From the NCBI GenBank assembly GCA_947627465.1, contig CANQWD010000022.1:1-46344 (forward strand): 46,344 bases of DNA, given 5' to 3'. Source of the stretch: an uncultured Clostridia bacterium. GTDB lineage: Bacteria > Bacillota > Clostridia > Oscillospirales > Ruminococcaceae. The notes under the pieces are model-generated. The model ran no database searches. It was not told where the DNA came from and was given only the letters and a program-made list of their open reading frames with translations. Position 1 is the first letter of the stretch. Each line of letters starts with the position of its first letter. This document shows positions 25,734-34,385 of the stretch, in pieces. The translations under genes were made by a program, and so were the position numbers.

Positions 25734-25769
25734 GGCAACTCCTTATTTATTACAAAATGTGACGATTTA

Positions 25770-25798
25770 ATTATACCATTTTTTAAGATAATTGTCAA
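25770..25798 (-). promoter_or_regulatory. Consensus promoter for the glycosyltransferase
   Basis: On the minus strand TTGACA (25793-25798), 17-bp spacer, TATAAT (25770-25775). Confidence 0.8.
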
Positions 25799-25887
25799 GC
25801 GCGGCATTTTCATTAACTATCCCCGAAAAAAATAAAAATAGGTTCAAATGCCGAAAAAAGTTAAGGATTATTTAATAATTTCCGTGC

Positions 25888-25893
25888 TATAAT
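25888..25893 (+). promoter_or_regulatory. -10 box before the ABC permease gene
   Basis: TATAAT 35 bp before the ribosome binding site. No good -35 hexamer stands 17 bp upstream, as expected where a response regulator recruits polymerase; the two-component pair at 30598-32492 is a candidate. Confidence 0.4.
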
Positions 25894-25933
25894 GTAATCA
25901 CAAAGCAAAACCACACTTGAAAGGAGCGGCGGA

Positions 25934-28282
25934 ATGTACTTACGAATACTTAAAAAAGACTTGAAGCGCAAGAAAACAATGAACGTTATACTGCTGATAT
26001 TTGTGATATTGGCGGCGACGTTCATAGCTTCAAGTGCAAACAATCTAATAACCGTCAGCGGCGCGCTGGATGGCTTTTTTGAAAAGGCGAACGTGCCCGA
26101 TTATTGGTTCGCCACAACGAGCGCGCCCGATATGGAGCGGTTTGAGGATTTCGCGGAGGAAAACGGCGTAGATTTTCGCGTATCGCGGCTTGTCCGAATA
26201 GAGCCGAAAAACGTGACCGTGGCGGGCAAAAAGTGCGGATATTCCAATACGCTGACGTTATCGAAGCTTGGCGGCATAAACTTGTTCGATAAGAACGACA
26301 AGGTGCTTGACCATATAAATGACGGCGAGGTTTACGTCACGGCGTTTATGTATCAATCGACTGAAAACGACTACCGGGAGGGCGGAAAGATCGTCATAAA
26401 GCAAGGCGGCGTTGAAAAAGAATTCACGATTAAAGGCTACACAAAGGACGCGCTTTTCGGCACGGCAATGGTTGGAATGACGCGATTTATGGTAAGCGAT
26501 AACGATTTAAAACTGTTCGACACCGAGGGCGCGGCTGTGTGCAGTTCGGTCGAGGTGCACACCAAAGACGCCGATTACCTCGACAAATTTAACGCGCTCG
26601 GCTTGAACACCGTAATGGCGATAGACAGTTCGATGTTCAAGATGACGTATCTTATGGAAATACTTATCGCGGGCATTTTGCTTGTGGTGAGCGTTGTGCT
26701 GATACTGATCTCTATGGTTATACTGCGGTTTATCATCAACTTCACGATAACCGAGGAATTCCGCGAGATCGGCGTTATGAAAGCAATCGGACTTAAAAAC
26801 CGCAAAATCCGCGGTCTGTATATCGTGAAATACTTAGGTATAGCGGTTATCGGCACGGCGATCGGTTTGGGGCTCAGCTTCCCGTTCAGCAAGATTATGA
26901 TAAGCGGAGTTGCGAAAAAAATAGTGATGTCAAGCAGCGACAATTACCTTATCAATATAGCGGCGGCAATTCTGGCGGGAGTTATTGTTGTATTGTTCAG
27001 CTATCTCTGCACTCGTAAAATCAAGAAATTCTCGCCGATTGACGCTATACACAGCGGCGAAACGGGAGAGCGTTTCAAGAAAAAAGGCATTATTCATTTA
27101 GGAAAGTCGCATTTGCCGACTGTTCCGTTTATGGCGTTCAACGATATTTTGAGCAGCTTTAAATCTTACGTTTCGATGATAATAATTTTTATGCTCGGAA
27201 CGCTGCTTGTAATTATCCCCACGAACACGATAAATACGCTGCGTTCGGACGACCTGATAACGCTGTTCAATATGACGAAAAGCGATCACGTTGTTTCGGT
27301 TGAGCTGATGTTTAATCCCAACGAGGACAACAAGGCAATGGTAGAGCGCAGGTTCTCCGAGATGCGGGAAATGTTTGATGACAACGGAATTGATGTTGAT
27401 GTATTTCAGGAAATAATGTTCCGCGTAAATGTCGCAAAGGGTGACAAACGAACAAACTCGATCTCTTTCCAAGGTATGGGCGGCGTAACGACCGACGAGT
27501 ATGATTACCTTGAAGGCACTGCTCCGCAAAATGTTCACGAGGTCGCGCTCACGTATTTGACGGCGGGGCAGATAGACGCGCATATCGGCGACGATGTAAA
27601 AATCAAAATCGGCGACGTCGAAAAGACCTACACCGTCACTGCGATAACTCAAAGTATGAACAATATGGGCGAGGGCGTGCGTTTTCATCAGGACGAGGAC
27701 TTGGACTTCCGTTACGCGGCGGGCAGCTTCGGTGTTCAGGTGAACTACAAGGATAATCCCGACAAATCCGCTATTGCCGAGCGAAAAGCATTGCTTGAAA
27801 AGCTCTATCCCGACGCGAAAATCTACACTCCCGGCGAGTACATCGGCTATATGATAGGCGACGTTGCGGAACAGCTTAACAGCGTGAAAATGCTTATTCT
27901 CGGAATAATTCTCGGCATTAACGCGCTTGTCGCCGTGCTTATGATAAAGAGCTTTATCACCAAAGAAAAGAGCGAGATCGCGCTGTTAAAAGCTATCGGC
28001 TTCACGAACGCGCCGCTGTGCGGTATTCAGACCTTGCGTATCGGCATAGTGCTGTTTATTTCGGTTATCATAGGTACTCTTGTTTCGATACCGCTCACGC
28101 CGCTTATAATCACGCCGATTTTCCAAATGATGGGCGCGTTCAGCATAGAATACAGCATCAAGGCGTTTGAAGTATACGTGGTAATTCCGCTTATAATGCT
28201 CGGCGTTACGGCGCTGGCGGCGTTCATTTCGGCACAGGGTTTGAGGAAAATATCGTCCTCGCAAATTTCCAACAACGAGTAA
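25934..28282 (+). CDS. ABC transporter permease with two FtsX-like domains
   Basis: A 782-residue integral membrane protein. TM1 is at about 16-36, followed by an outer domain, then three helices (about 235-370) with the FtsX signature EFREIGVMKAIGLKNRKIR. A second TM (about 408-430), a second outer domain (about 435-640) and three more helices (about 645-775) repeat the layout with EKSEIALLKAIGFTNAPL. This is the fused two-unit form of MacB/LolC-type permeases, which move peptides, lipids or antibiotics or transmit force rather than import solutes. The ATG has a GGAGCGG site. The ATPase follows after three tandem hairpins. Downstream signalling genes suggest regulated resistance or envelope stress, which is inference. 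Confidence 0.93.
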   Translation: MYLRILKKDLKRKKTMNVILLIFVILAATFIASSANNLITVSGALDGFFEKANVPDYWFATTSAPDMERFEDFAEENGVDFRVSRLVRIEPKNVTVAGKKCGYSNTLTLSKLGGINLFDKNDKVLDHINDGEVYVTAFMYQSTENDYREGGKIVIKQGGVEKEFTIKGYTKDALFGTAMVGMTRFMVSDNDLKLFDTEGAAVCSSVEVHTKDADYLDKFNALGLNTVMAIDSSMFKMTYLMEILIAGILLVVSVVLILISMVILRFIINFTITEEFREIGVMKAIGLKNRKIRGLYIVKYLGIAVIGTAIGLGLSFPFSKIMISGVAKKIVMSSSDNYLINIAAAILAGVIVVLFSYLCTRKIKKFSPIDAIHSGETGERFKKKGIIHLGKSHLPTVPFMAFNDILSSFKSYVSMIIIFMLGTLLVIIPTNTINTLRSDDLITLFNMTKSDHVVSVELMFNPNEDNKAMVERRFSEMREMFDDNGIDVDVFQEIMFRVNVAKGDKRTNSISFQGMGGVTTDEYDYLEGTAPQNVHEVALTYLTAGQIDAHIGDDVKIKIGDVEKTYTVTAITQSMNNMGEGVRFHQDEDLDFRYAAGSFGVQVNYKDNPDKSAIAERKALLEKLYPDAKIYTPGEYIGYMIGDVAEQLNSVKMLILGIILGINALVAVLMIKSFITKEKSEIALLKAIGFTNAPLCGIQTLRIGIVLFISVIIGTLVSIPLTPLIITPIFQMMGAFSIEYSIKAFEVYVVIPLIMLGVTALAAFISAQGLRKISSSQISNNE

Positions 28283-28289
28283 TTTAATG

Positions 28290-28403
28290 CATTTCTCCCC
28301 GCGCGGCGGGAAAAAGCCGAAAATTATAACACATTTCTCCCCGCGCCGCGGGGAGAAAGCCGAAAATTATGACATATTTCTCCCCGCGCCGCGGGGAGAA
28401 ATA
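28290..28403 (+). repeat. Three tandem hairpin repeats between permease and ATPase genes
   Basis: Three units of about 42-43 bp start at 28290, 28332 and 28375. Units 2 and 3 contain a perfect stem, TTTCTCCCCGC/GCGGGGAGAAA around GCC; unit 1 has mismatches in its right arm. The units are joined by AGCCGAAAATTAT. They lie inside the apparent operon, ending about 10 bp before the ATPase ribosome binding site. Confidence 0.9.
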
Positions 28404-28419
28404 AAGAAAGGAAATCATT

Positions 28420-29184
28420 ATGACAAACATTTTAGAGGTCAAGGACCTTTGCAAAACTTATGTGATAAACAAGCGGCAGAACAACGTTTTAAAGAACGTT
28501 AATTTCAGCGTCTCCGAGGGCGAAATGACAGCAATCATGGGCCCGTCCGGTTCGGGAAAATCCACGCTGTTGTATTCCGTTTCGGGAATGGATAACATCA
28601 CCTCGGGTACGGTGGAATTCGGCGGCAAAAATATCGCGAAAATGAACCAAAAGGAACTCGCCGAACTGCGGCTTGACGAAATGGGATTTATCTTTCAGCA
28701 GATGTATATGCTGAAAAATCTTTCGGTTCTCGACAACATAATCTTGCCCGCGTGTCAGTCGGGCAAGATAAGCGAAACGCGCAAGGAAACCGTGGAGCGC
28801 GGCTATGAGCTTATGCGGAAACTCGGCATTATCGAAGTCGCCGACAACGATATAAACGAGGTCTCGGGCGGACAATTGCAGAGAGCCTGCATTTGCAGAA
28901 GTATGATAAACCGTCCGAAGATGATATTCGCCGACGAGCCTACGGGCGCTCTCAACCGCACGTCCTCGGACGAGGTTATGGAAGAACTCGCCAAGCTGAA
29001 CGCCGAGGGCACGACGATAATGTTAGTCACTCACGACGTTAAAGTCGCGGCGAAATGCACCCGCGTTTTGTACATCGTCGACGGCAATATCCAAGGCGAG
29101 TATACGCTCGATAAGTACGACAGAACCAAGCTCCGCGACCGCGAGCGCGCTCTTAACGGCTGGCTTATGGAAATGGGCTGGTGA
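28420..29184 (+). CDS. ABC transporter ATP-binding protein (LolD/MacB type)
   Basis: A 254-residue ABC ATPase. Walker A is GPSGSGKS (near residue 42), the Q-loop is IFQQMYML, the signature is VSGGQLQR (near 148; the common SGGQQQR form with Leu), Walker B is MIFADEPTGAL (near 170) and the switch His is LVTHDVKVA. The C-terminus runs about 20 residues past the usual LolD end. The ATG at 28420 follows AAAGGAAA. It is the partner of the permease at 25934. Its distance from that gene, and the hairpins between, may set the subunit ratio. Confidence 0.95.
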   Translation: MTNILEVKDLCKTYVINKRQNNVLKNVNFSVSEGEMTAIMGPSGSGKSTLLYSVSGMDNITSGTVEFGGKNIAKMNQKELAELRLDEMGFIFQQMYMLKNLSVLDNIILPACQSGKISETRKETVERGYELMRKLGIIEVADNDINEVSGGQLQRACICRSMINRPKMIFADEPTGALNRTSSDEVMEELAKLNAEGTTIMLVTHDVKVAAKCTRVLYIVDGNIQGEYTLDKYDRTKLRDRERALNGWLMEMGW

Positions 29185-29187
29185 TGT

Positions 29188-29203
29188 CAATTGACAATTA
29201 TCT
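29188..29203. repeat. Fragment of the AATTGACAATTGT family
   Basis: GTCAATTGACAATTAT just after the ATPase stop; only one arm word is present. Confidence 0.4.
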
Positions 29204-29271
29204 GCGCGGACGCTTGCTTTTTCGCTTTCGATATGATATAATTAAATTATCACTTGAAAGGCGGTGCGGGT

Positions 29272-30582
29272 ATGGAGTTTGTTTTAGACGTGCTCGAAAC
29301 TATCTCGGCGTCGATTTTATTTTTCCTGATAAAAAAATATGTGCTGCTTGAAAAAGATCTTTCTCCGAAAAAACAGCGTATTTTTTACTTGATAACGGCG
29401 GCTGCGGTTGCTGCGGCGTTATTGATTTCAAATAAACAGTACGCCGAGATAGTATGCGCGGCGGCGGTCGTTGTCAACATTGTTATGGCGCGTCCGAAAG
29501 AACGGCGGCTCTCGGGCGCACTGCTGAGCGTGCCGTTCGCGCTGGTGCTTTACGGGATATCAAATGGCGTTTGGCTGCCGCTTATGGTAATGCCGACGTA
29601 CCTTTTCCCCGAATACGCGGGTCTTTACTTGTTGGCGGTATATTTCATATTGCTTGCGGCATTCGCGGCGTTTATGATAATGGGCAGAAGTTGGCGGCGT
29701 AAGTTCGACAAAAGTACAAAAGACAGAACTCTTTCGGCGGGAGAACGCATCGTTCTGATCGCGGGGAGCACGCTTCAAATAGTTTTCTCAATTGCGCTCA
29801 ACAACACTCTGATATCCAAAACGACAGATGCGCGTGAAAAGGAATATATCGTTATGAGCAGCCTATTTGCGTTCGCTATGACGGTAGCTTTTGTCGTAAT
29901 GATCATGCAAGGCAACAAGCGCAATTACTATCTTCGCAAGTATAATAATATGCAGTCGCACATCATCTCCACAATGGCGGATATCATCGAAAACCGCGAC
30001 GAGAGCACGGGCGGACACATCAAGCGCACCGCGAAATATGTTGAAATTCTCGCGAAAGAACTGCATAAACAAGGCAAGCACGCCGATATACTCACAAAAC
30101 AATACATAGACGACATGGTAATGGCGGCGCCGCTTCATGATATCGGAAAGATACACATTTCGGATACGATACTCAACAAACCCGGCAGGCTCACCGACGA
30201 GGAGTTCGCGCTTATGAAAACTCACACCACGGCGGGGCGGGAGCTTCTTGAAAAAGCCCGCGGTGAAATGGGCGAGATACGCTATCTGAATATCGCGATA
30301 GAAATGGCGGCGTATCATCACGAGTGGGAAAACGGCAAAGGTTATCCCTACGGCACAAAGGGCGACGATATACCGCTTTGCGCGAAAATTCTCGCGGTCG
30401 CGGACGTTTTCGACGCGCTTACCTCGAAAAGAGTTTACAAAGACCCTATGCCGTTCGACAAGGCTTGTTCGATAATCCGCGAGGAACGCGGAACGCATTT
30501 CGACGAGGACGTGGTGGATGCGTTTACGGTGTCCTGCGAGAAAATAAGAGCGGCAATGGAAAGCTTTGCGGCAGACGGCTGA
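29272..30582 (+). CDS. Membrane-bound HD-GYP domain phosphodiesterase
   Basis: A 436-residue protein with about six or seven N-terminal membrane segments (residues 5-210), a short linker, and a C-terminal HD-GYP domain (about 225-425). The catalytic pattern is intact: HIKRTAKYV (near 247), LHDIGK (near 288), HHEWENGKGYPYG (near 347; the GYP box) and ADVFDALTSKR. Such enzymes hydrolyse cyclic-di-GMP. The open frame begins at 29254, but the ATG at 29272 has an AAGGCGG site. A TATGATATAAT stretch lies about 45 bp upstream. The response-regulator gene starts 15 bp after its stop, so it may share control with the two-component pair. Confidence 0.94.
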   Translation: MEFVLDVLETISASILFFLIKKYVLLEKDLSPKKQRIFYLITAAAVAAALLISNKQYAEIVCAAAVVVNIVMARPKERRLSGALLSVPFALVLYGISNGVWLPLMVMPTYLFPEYAGLYLLAVYFILLAAFAAFMIMGRSWRRKFDKSTKDRTLSAGERIVLIAGSTLQIVFSIALNNTLISKTTDAREKEYIVMSSLFAFAMTVAFVVMIMQGNKRNYYLRKYNNMQSHIISTMADIIENRDESTGGHIKRTAKYVEILAKELHKQGKHADILTKQYIDDMVMAAPLHDIGKIHISDTILNKPGRLTDEEFALMKTHTTAGRELLEKARGEMGEIRYLNIAIEMAAYHHEWENGKGYPYGTKGDDIPLCAKILAVADVFDALTSKRVYKDPMPFDKACSIIREERGTHFDEDVVDAFTVSCEKIRAAMESFAADG

Positions 30583-30597
30583 TTTTTTGGAGGGCTT

Positions 30598-31260
30598 ATG
30601 ACTGATATTCTGATTGTCGAGGACAACAAGGAAATTGCGGAAATGCTGTGTGATTTTCTGCGCACGGAAAATTACACGGTATCTGTCGCCGATAATGCGG
30701 AAAAGAGCCTCGCGCTGTATCAAAAATACGGCGCGAGGCTTGTTGTGCTGGATATAATGCTCCCCGATAAGGACGGCTTTTACATTCTCGAAAAGATCCG
30801 CGCGGAAAGCAACACGCCCGTGCTGATAGTCAGCGCGAAAACCGGCAAGGACGACAAGCTTCTCGGGTTTGACCTCGGCGCGGACGACTACATTGAAAAG
30901 CCGTATGATATCGACATTATGCTTGCGAAAATACGCGGCATTTTCAAGCGCCGCTACTCACTCGACGAGCTTTCGGACGGAGATATGCGAATAAACAAGG
31001 TAAATCGCACGGTGTTTAAAAACGATATCCCGCTTGAAATGACGTCAAAGGAATTCGACTTGCTTGTGCTGCTTATCGAAAACAAAGAGCGCACGCTCTC
31101 GAAAGAGTATATCTTCAACACGATATGGGGCAGCGACAGCTTTTCCGAACAGCAGACGCTCACGGTTCATATAAAAAGGCTGCGCGAAAAGATCGAGAAA
31201 GACCCGAAAAAACCGCAGAAAATACAGACGGTCTGGGGCGTGGGGTATAGGTATTTATGA
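30598..31260 (+). CDS. OmpR-family response regulator
   Basis: A 220-residue two-component regulator. The receiver domain (1-115) has the acidic pocket ED (residues 8-9), the phospho-acceptor Asp52 in VVLDIMLPDKDG, the switch Ser in LIVSAKTG and Lys in IEKPYD. The winged-helix DNA-binding domain (125-220) has EFDLLVLLIENKERTLSKEYI and ends GVGYRYL. The ATG has a GGAGG site. Its stop overlaps the kinase start. Likely targets include the transporter upstream; this is inferred from position. Confidence 0.96.
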   Translation: MTDILIVEDNKEIAEMLCDFLRTENYTVSVADNAEKSLALYQKYGARLVVLDIMLPDKDGFYILEKIRAESNTPVLIVSAKTGKDDKLLGFDLGADDYIEKPYDIDIMLAKIRGIFKRRYSLDELSDGDMRINKVNRTVFKNDIPLEMTSKEFDLLVLLIENKERTLSKEYIFNTIWGSDSFSEQQTLTVHIKRLREKIEKDPKKPQKIQTVWGVGYRYL

Positions 31261-32492
31261 GGTCTTGGAGAAAAATTTTCGCAGCGTTCACCGCGCTTGT
31301 TATCGCGATATTCGCCGCGGCGAATTTGATTTTAAACAATCTGAACGCCCCCGAAAACGGCAGACCCCACCGCGTTGAAATAAACAGGCTTGCGCTTCAG
31401 ATCAAGCAAAACGGCTTTGATGATATTGATTTAACTCAATGCGAATTTGTTTACAACGTTGAGAAATTCGGCGAGGATTTCTATAATTTCGACGGCGATT
31501 ATTCGATACGGGAAATAAACGGCGAACTGTATCGTTTTGATTACACAGCCAAAAACGGCGCGGATAATTCCCGCGCGGTTATCGCCGTCAACGTTATTTT
31601 GGCGGCGATGACGGCGGCGGTTTTCGCGGTTTTATTCTATATTCGTTCAAAGATACTTAAACCGTTCGACCGCCTTACAGACATTCCTTACGAGCTTTCA
31701 AAAGGCAATTTGACGGCTCCCGTCAAGGAAAACAAAAGCCGATTTTTCGGGAAATTTCTCTGGGGCGTCGACCTGCTCCGCGAGAATATCGAGGAGCAAA
31801 AGGCGCGCGAACTGGAGCTGCAAAAGGAAAAGAAAACGCTTTTGCTGTCGCTTTCGCACGACATAAAAACGCCGCTTTCCGCTATTAAATTATATTCAAA
31901 GGCGCTGTCGAAAAATCTTTACCCGGACGCGGAAAAGCAGCGCGAGATCGCGGAAAACATTAACGCGAAAGCGGACGAGATCGAGGGCTACGTCACCGAA
32001 ATAATCTCCGCTTCGCGCGAGGATTTTTTGAGTCTCGAGGTGAATAACGGCGAGTTTTATCTGTCGGAATTGGTCGAAAGGATCGCGGGATATTACGGCG
32101 AAAAGATGGCTTTGATGAAAACGGGATTTACTGTTGGCGAATACAGAAATTGTCTTCTTTTCGGAGATTTTGACCGCGCCGTCGAGGTTTTGCAAAACGT
32201 TATCGAAAACGCGATAAAATACGGCGGCGGCAAGCGCGTAGAGGTGCTGTTCCCCGAGAACGACGAGGGCGTTTTGATATCGGTGCGAAACGGCGGCTGC
32301 ACGCTCGACAAGTCCGATCTGCCACACATTTTCGAGAGCTTTTGGCGCGGCTCCAATTCCGAAAATATTCGCGGAAGCGGGCTTGGACTGTACATCTGCC
32401 GCCGGCTTATGCACAAAATGAACGGCGAGATTTTCGCGGAGATCGACCGCGATTTTATTACCGTCACGGCGGTTTTCGGAAAAGCGCATTAG
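31257..32492 (+). CDS. Sensor histidine kinase
   Basis: A 411-residue membrane kinase with TM1 at about 8-28, an extracytoplasmic sensor of about 80 residues, TM2 at about 107-128, a HAMP-like linker, and a HisKA domain with LSLSHDIKTPLSAIK (His near residue 200). The HATPase domain follows with the N-box NVIENAIKYGG (near 317) and the G-box GSGLGLYICRRL (near 378). It is coupled to the response regulator by a 4-bp overlap (ATGA). The sensed signal is unknown. Confidence 0.96.
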   Translation: MRSWRKIFAAFTALVIAIFAAANLILNNLNAPENGRPHRVEINRLALQIKQNGFDDIDLTQCEFVYNVEKFGEDFYNFDGDYSIREINGELYRFDYTAKNGADNSRAVIAVNVILAAMTAAVFAVLFYIRSKILKPFDRLTDIPYELSKGNLTAPVKENKSRFFGKFLWGVDLLRENIEEQKARELELQKEKKTLLLSLSHDIKTPLSAIKLYSKALSKNLYPDAEKQREIAENINAKADEIEGYVTEIISASREDFLSLEVNNGEFYLSELVERIAGYYGEKMALMKTGFTVGEYRNCLLFGDFDRAVEVLQNVIENAIKYGGGKRVEVLFPENDEGVLISVRNGGCTLDKSDLPHIFESFWRGSNSENIRGSGLGLYICRRLMHKMNGEIFAEIDRDFITVTAVFGKAH

Positions 32493-32494
32493 TA

Positions 32495-32516
32495 AGAGCG
32501 CCGGCAAGGGCGCTCT
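32495..32516. terminator. Hairpin between convergent genes
   Basis: AGAGCGCC/GGCGCTCT with a 6-base loop, two bases after the kinase stop and before the convergent nucleotidyltransferase. Confidence 0.65.
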
Positions 32517-32543
32517 CCGCTTGAAAACTTCTTGTAAACCGTT

Positions 32544-33311
32544 CTATACGCCGACGATTTGGCGGAACACTCGATTTAAATCGTCCCAATCATTGCGGCG
32601 GTATTCGCAATTCTCAACGAACCCGCGTATCTCGGCGATGTTTTTTTCGATATAGGAGTTAAGCGCGTTGATACGCTTGCCCGCGCCAAGTTCCGAGGTT
32701 TGCTTTTTAAGCTCGGTGAGACGTTTTACGACAGGTCGGATATCTTCTTCAAGTTCGCTTTCCGCAAGCTCCTCAAACAGAACGGGCGGCGGCGTTTGCT
32801 TATCTATGATCCACCTGCACGCGAGTATCGGACGTAACGCGTAAAAATATTTTTTGAGCTTGACTTCATCGCCCTCGAGAAATTCTTTGTAATTTCTCGC
32901 CGCCATATTCAAATAATGATATATTCCCTGCTTGACGGAGAAATTCGCGCCCATTACATTCTTTACGCGCTGCCATTCGGACGATGTCTTGTATACTATC
33001 GGAGAGCCGCTCCATTCAAAAAGCGTCATATTGGATTTGTGAAGCAGCCTTAAAGCCTTTTGAATATCCCAGCCGTTTATGTCAAGTACATCATCAAGCT
33101 GCCACTCAATAACGTCGGAGGTTTTTTCAAGCTTCAGATAAAACTCGGGGCGGCGCACATAAATAAACCGCACATCGTAGTCGCTGTCGGGCGATTCAAA
33201 ACCCCACGCGCGGCTTCCCGATTCCACGCAGTACAGTATCTTTACGTCCTCCGCGTGTTCGATCTCCGAAAGTTTTTCGGAGATTATATTGCTTATCTCC
33301 GTCGAATTCAT
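32544..33311 (-). CDS. RlaP-like predicted nucleotidyltransferase
   Basis: A 255-residue protein of the DNA-polymerase-beta superfamily as seen in RlaP (linked to RNA repair). The nucleotidyltransferase core has GSRAWGFESPDSDYDVRFIY (near residue 32), giving the GS and DxD metal-binding residues, and a helical C-terminus typical of the family. The frame is open to 33356, but the ATG at 33311 has a GGAAAGGA site upstream and leaves out DNA related to a repeat end (33339-33355). No RNA ligase partner lies nearby, so the repair role is uncertain. Confidence 0.88.
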   Translation of the reverse strand: MNSTEISNIISEKLSEIEHAEDVKILYCVESGSRAWGFESPDSDYDVRFIYVRRPEFYLKLEKTSDVIEWQLDDVLDINGWDIQKALRLLHKSNMTLFEWSGSPIVYKTSSEWQRVKNVMGANFSVKQGIYHYLNMAARNYKEFLEGDEVKLKKYFYALRPILACRWIIDKQTPPPVLFEELAESELEEDIRPVVKRLTELKKQTSELGAGKRINALNSYIEKNIAEIRGFVENCEYRRNDWDDLNRVFRQIVGV

Positions 33312-33338
33312 AATTTTCAGTTCCTTTCCGTTATTTTC

Positions 33339-33355
33339 TAAGGCAATGCCGCACA
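33339..33355. repeat. Single repeat-end relic
   Basis: TAAGGCAATGCCGCACA is nearly the same as the arm at 34386 and, inverted, the end at 64-78. No matching second arm is seen nearby. Confidence 0.45.
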
Positions 33356-33419
33356 AAAAAAGACGCTTTATTTTATTATACTACTAATAAAATAGTTTTG
33401 TCAATATCACTGACACAAT

Positions 33420-33557
33420 TTATGTAAGGTATTTCAGCAGGTTTTTTGCGGGAACGCGCTTGCAGGTCTTTACAGTCTCTCTTTTGACAGCGAACCTCAA
33501 TATAACAAGAAAAATTGCTCCGCATAAGCAGAGCAGAAAAATATGTGTTGAAATCAT
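33420..33557 (-). CDS. Possible small membrane protein
   Basis: A 45-residue ORF with a hydrophobic N-terminus (MISTHIFLLCLCGAIFLVIL) and a basic C-terminus (RETVKTCKRVPAKNLLKY). It looks like a single-pass peptide, but there is no clear ribosome binding site, and its start lies 30 bp from the MITE-like element at 33587. It may be real, or the remnant of a gene cut by that insertion. Confidence 0.3.
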   Translation of the reverse strand: MISTHIFLLCLCGAIFLVILRFAVKRETVKTCKRVPAKNLLKYLT

Positions 33558-33586
33558 AATTGAAAATGAGCCATATAATTGTTAAT

Positions 33587-33745
33587 GGGCATCTCTAAAA
33601 ACCGGTTTGAAAAGGGAAAATCAGCAGAGTGCGTCGGCTGCAAGGAAAGCCGACGAAGCAAGGCTGTATGCCTTGCGAGGAGGTTTGACGAAGCAGACGG
33701 TGTGCTATGCGGATTTTGCCTCAAACAAGGTTTTTAGAGATGCCC
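33587..33745. mobile_element. 159-bp MITE-like element with perfect 17-bp terminal inverted repeats
   Basis: Left end GGGCATCTCTAAAAACC (33587-33603) and right end GGTTTTTAGAGATGCCC (33729-33745) are perfect inverted repeats. TAAT flanks both sides (33583-33586 and 33746-33749) as a likely target duplication. There is no transposase. The right third is shared with the relic at 76-129. The parent transposon cannot be named from this window. Confidence 0.8.
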
Positions 33746-33754
33746 TAATGTGCT

Positions 33755-34159
33755 TTATTGACAGCCGCCCCCGTTTCCGGAGCAGCCGTGCTTGTTTTCA
33801 CCGCAGACGTGTCCCTCGCCGTGATCGTGATGATCGCACTTTACTTCCGCATTGTAGTCAAGCGTTCCCGCAAGCAGAGCATTGACCGCCTCGTCGGCAT
33901 TTCCCGATACTCCGCCGTAAAGACGAATTCCCGCTTCCGAAAGAGCGGTTTGAGCGCCTCCGCCAATTCCTCCGCAAATCAAGGTGTCTACATTCAAATC
34001 GGATAGCAGACCCGCTAAAGCTCCGTGACCGCTGCCGTTTGTATCGACAATTTTTGTTCCGATCACTTTTCCGTTGTCAACATCGAACAGCTTAAACTGC
34101 TCCGTGTGTCCAAAGTGCTGAAAAACATTTCCGTTTTCATAGGTTACTGCAATTTTCAT
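33755..34159 (-). CDS. NifX/NifB-type (dinitrogenase iron-molybdenum cofactor family) protein
   Basis: A 134-residue protein. Residues 1-105 form the NifX/NafY-like fold: MKIAVTYENGNVFQHFGHTEQF at the start and DTLICGGIGGGAQTAL (near 58). The last 30 residues are rich in His, Cys and Gly (CDHHDHGEGHVCGENKHGC), a likely metal-binding tail. In anaerobes such proteins without nitrogenase genes are common and probably handle Fe-S clusters or metals. The ATG has a GGAAAGGA site. Two small ORFs and an inverted repeat lie upstream. Confidence 0.9.
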   Translation of the reverse strand: MKIAVTYENGNVFQHFGHTEQFKLFDVDNGKVIGTKIVDTNGSGHGALAGLLSDLNVDTLICGGIGGGAQTALSEAGIRLYGGVSGNADEAVNALLAGTLDYNAEVKCDHHDHGEGHVCGENKHGCSGNGGGCQ

Positions 34160-34255
34160 AATTCTGTCCTTTCCGTAAAAGACTTTTATTTTTCCATTCT
34201 TACGAATTAACTGTCATTTTTTGCCGCCGTTGAAGCCGCGCTTACGGCATATACT

Positions 34256-34318
34256 TTATATATCCGGTACATATTCCAAAGGACGCCGTATGTCCTTATT
34301 CGATTTTGGTTTATTCAT
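34256..34318 (-). CDS. Possible 20-residue ORF in the NifX leader
   Basis: ATG at 34318 preceded by GGGGTGAT; the ORF reads MNKPKSNKDIRRPLEYVPDI and stops. A TATAAT stands about 40 bp upstream on the minus strand. The frame stays open for 13 more codons after the stop, so it may be a decayed gene. It is too short to trust on sequence alone. Confidence 0.3.
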   Translation of the reverse strand: MNKPKSNKDIRRPLEYVPDI

Positions 34319-34385
34319 ACGATCACCCCAAAAATCATTTGTAACTATTATATACACCTATATCGGTAAAAAAAGCAAGATACTA

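Noticed and set aside
28290-28403. Possible CRISPR array at the tandem repeats
   Set aside because: Only three units with nearly no variable spacer sequence; each unit is itself a hairpin, and no cas gene is nearby.
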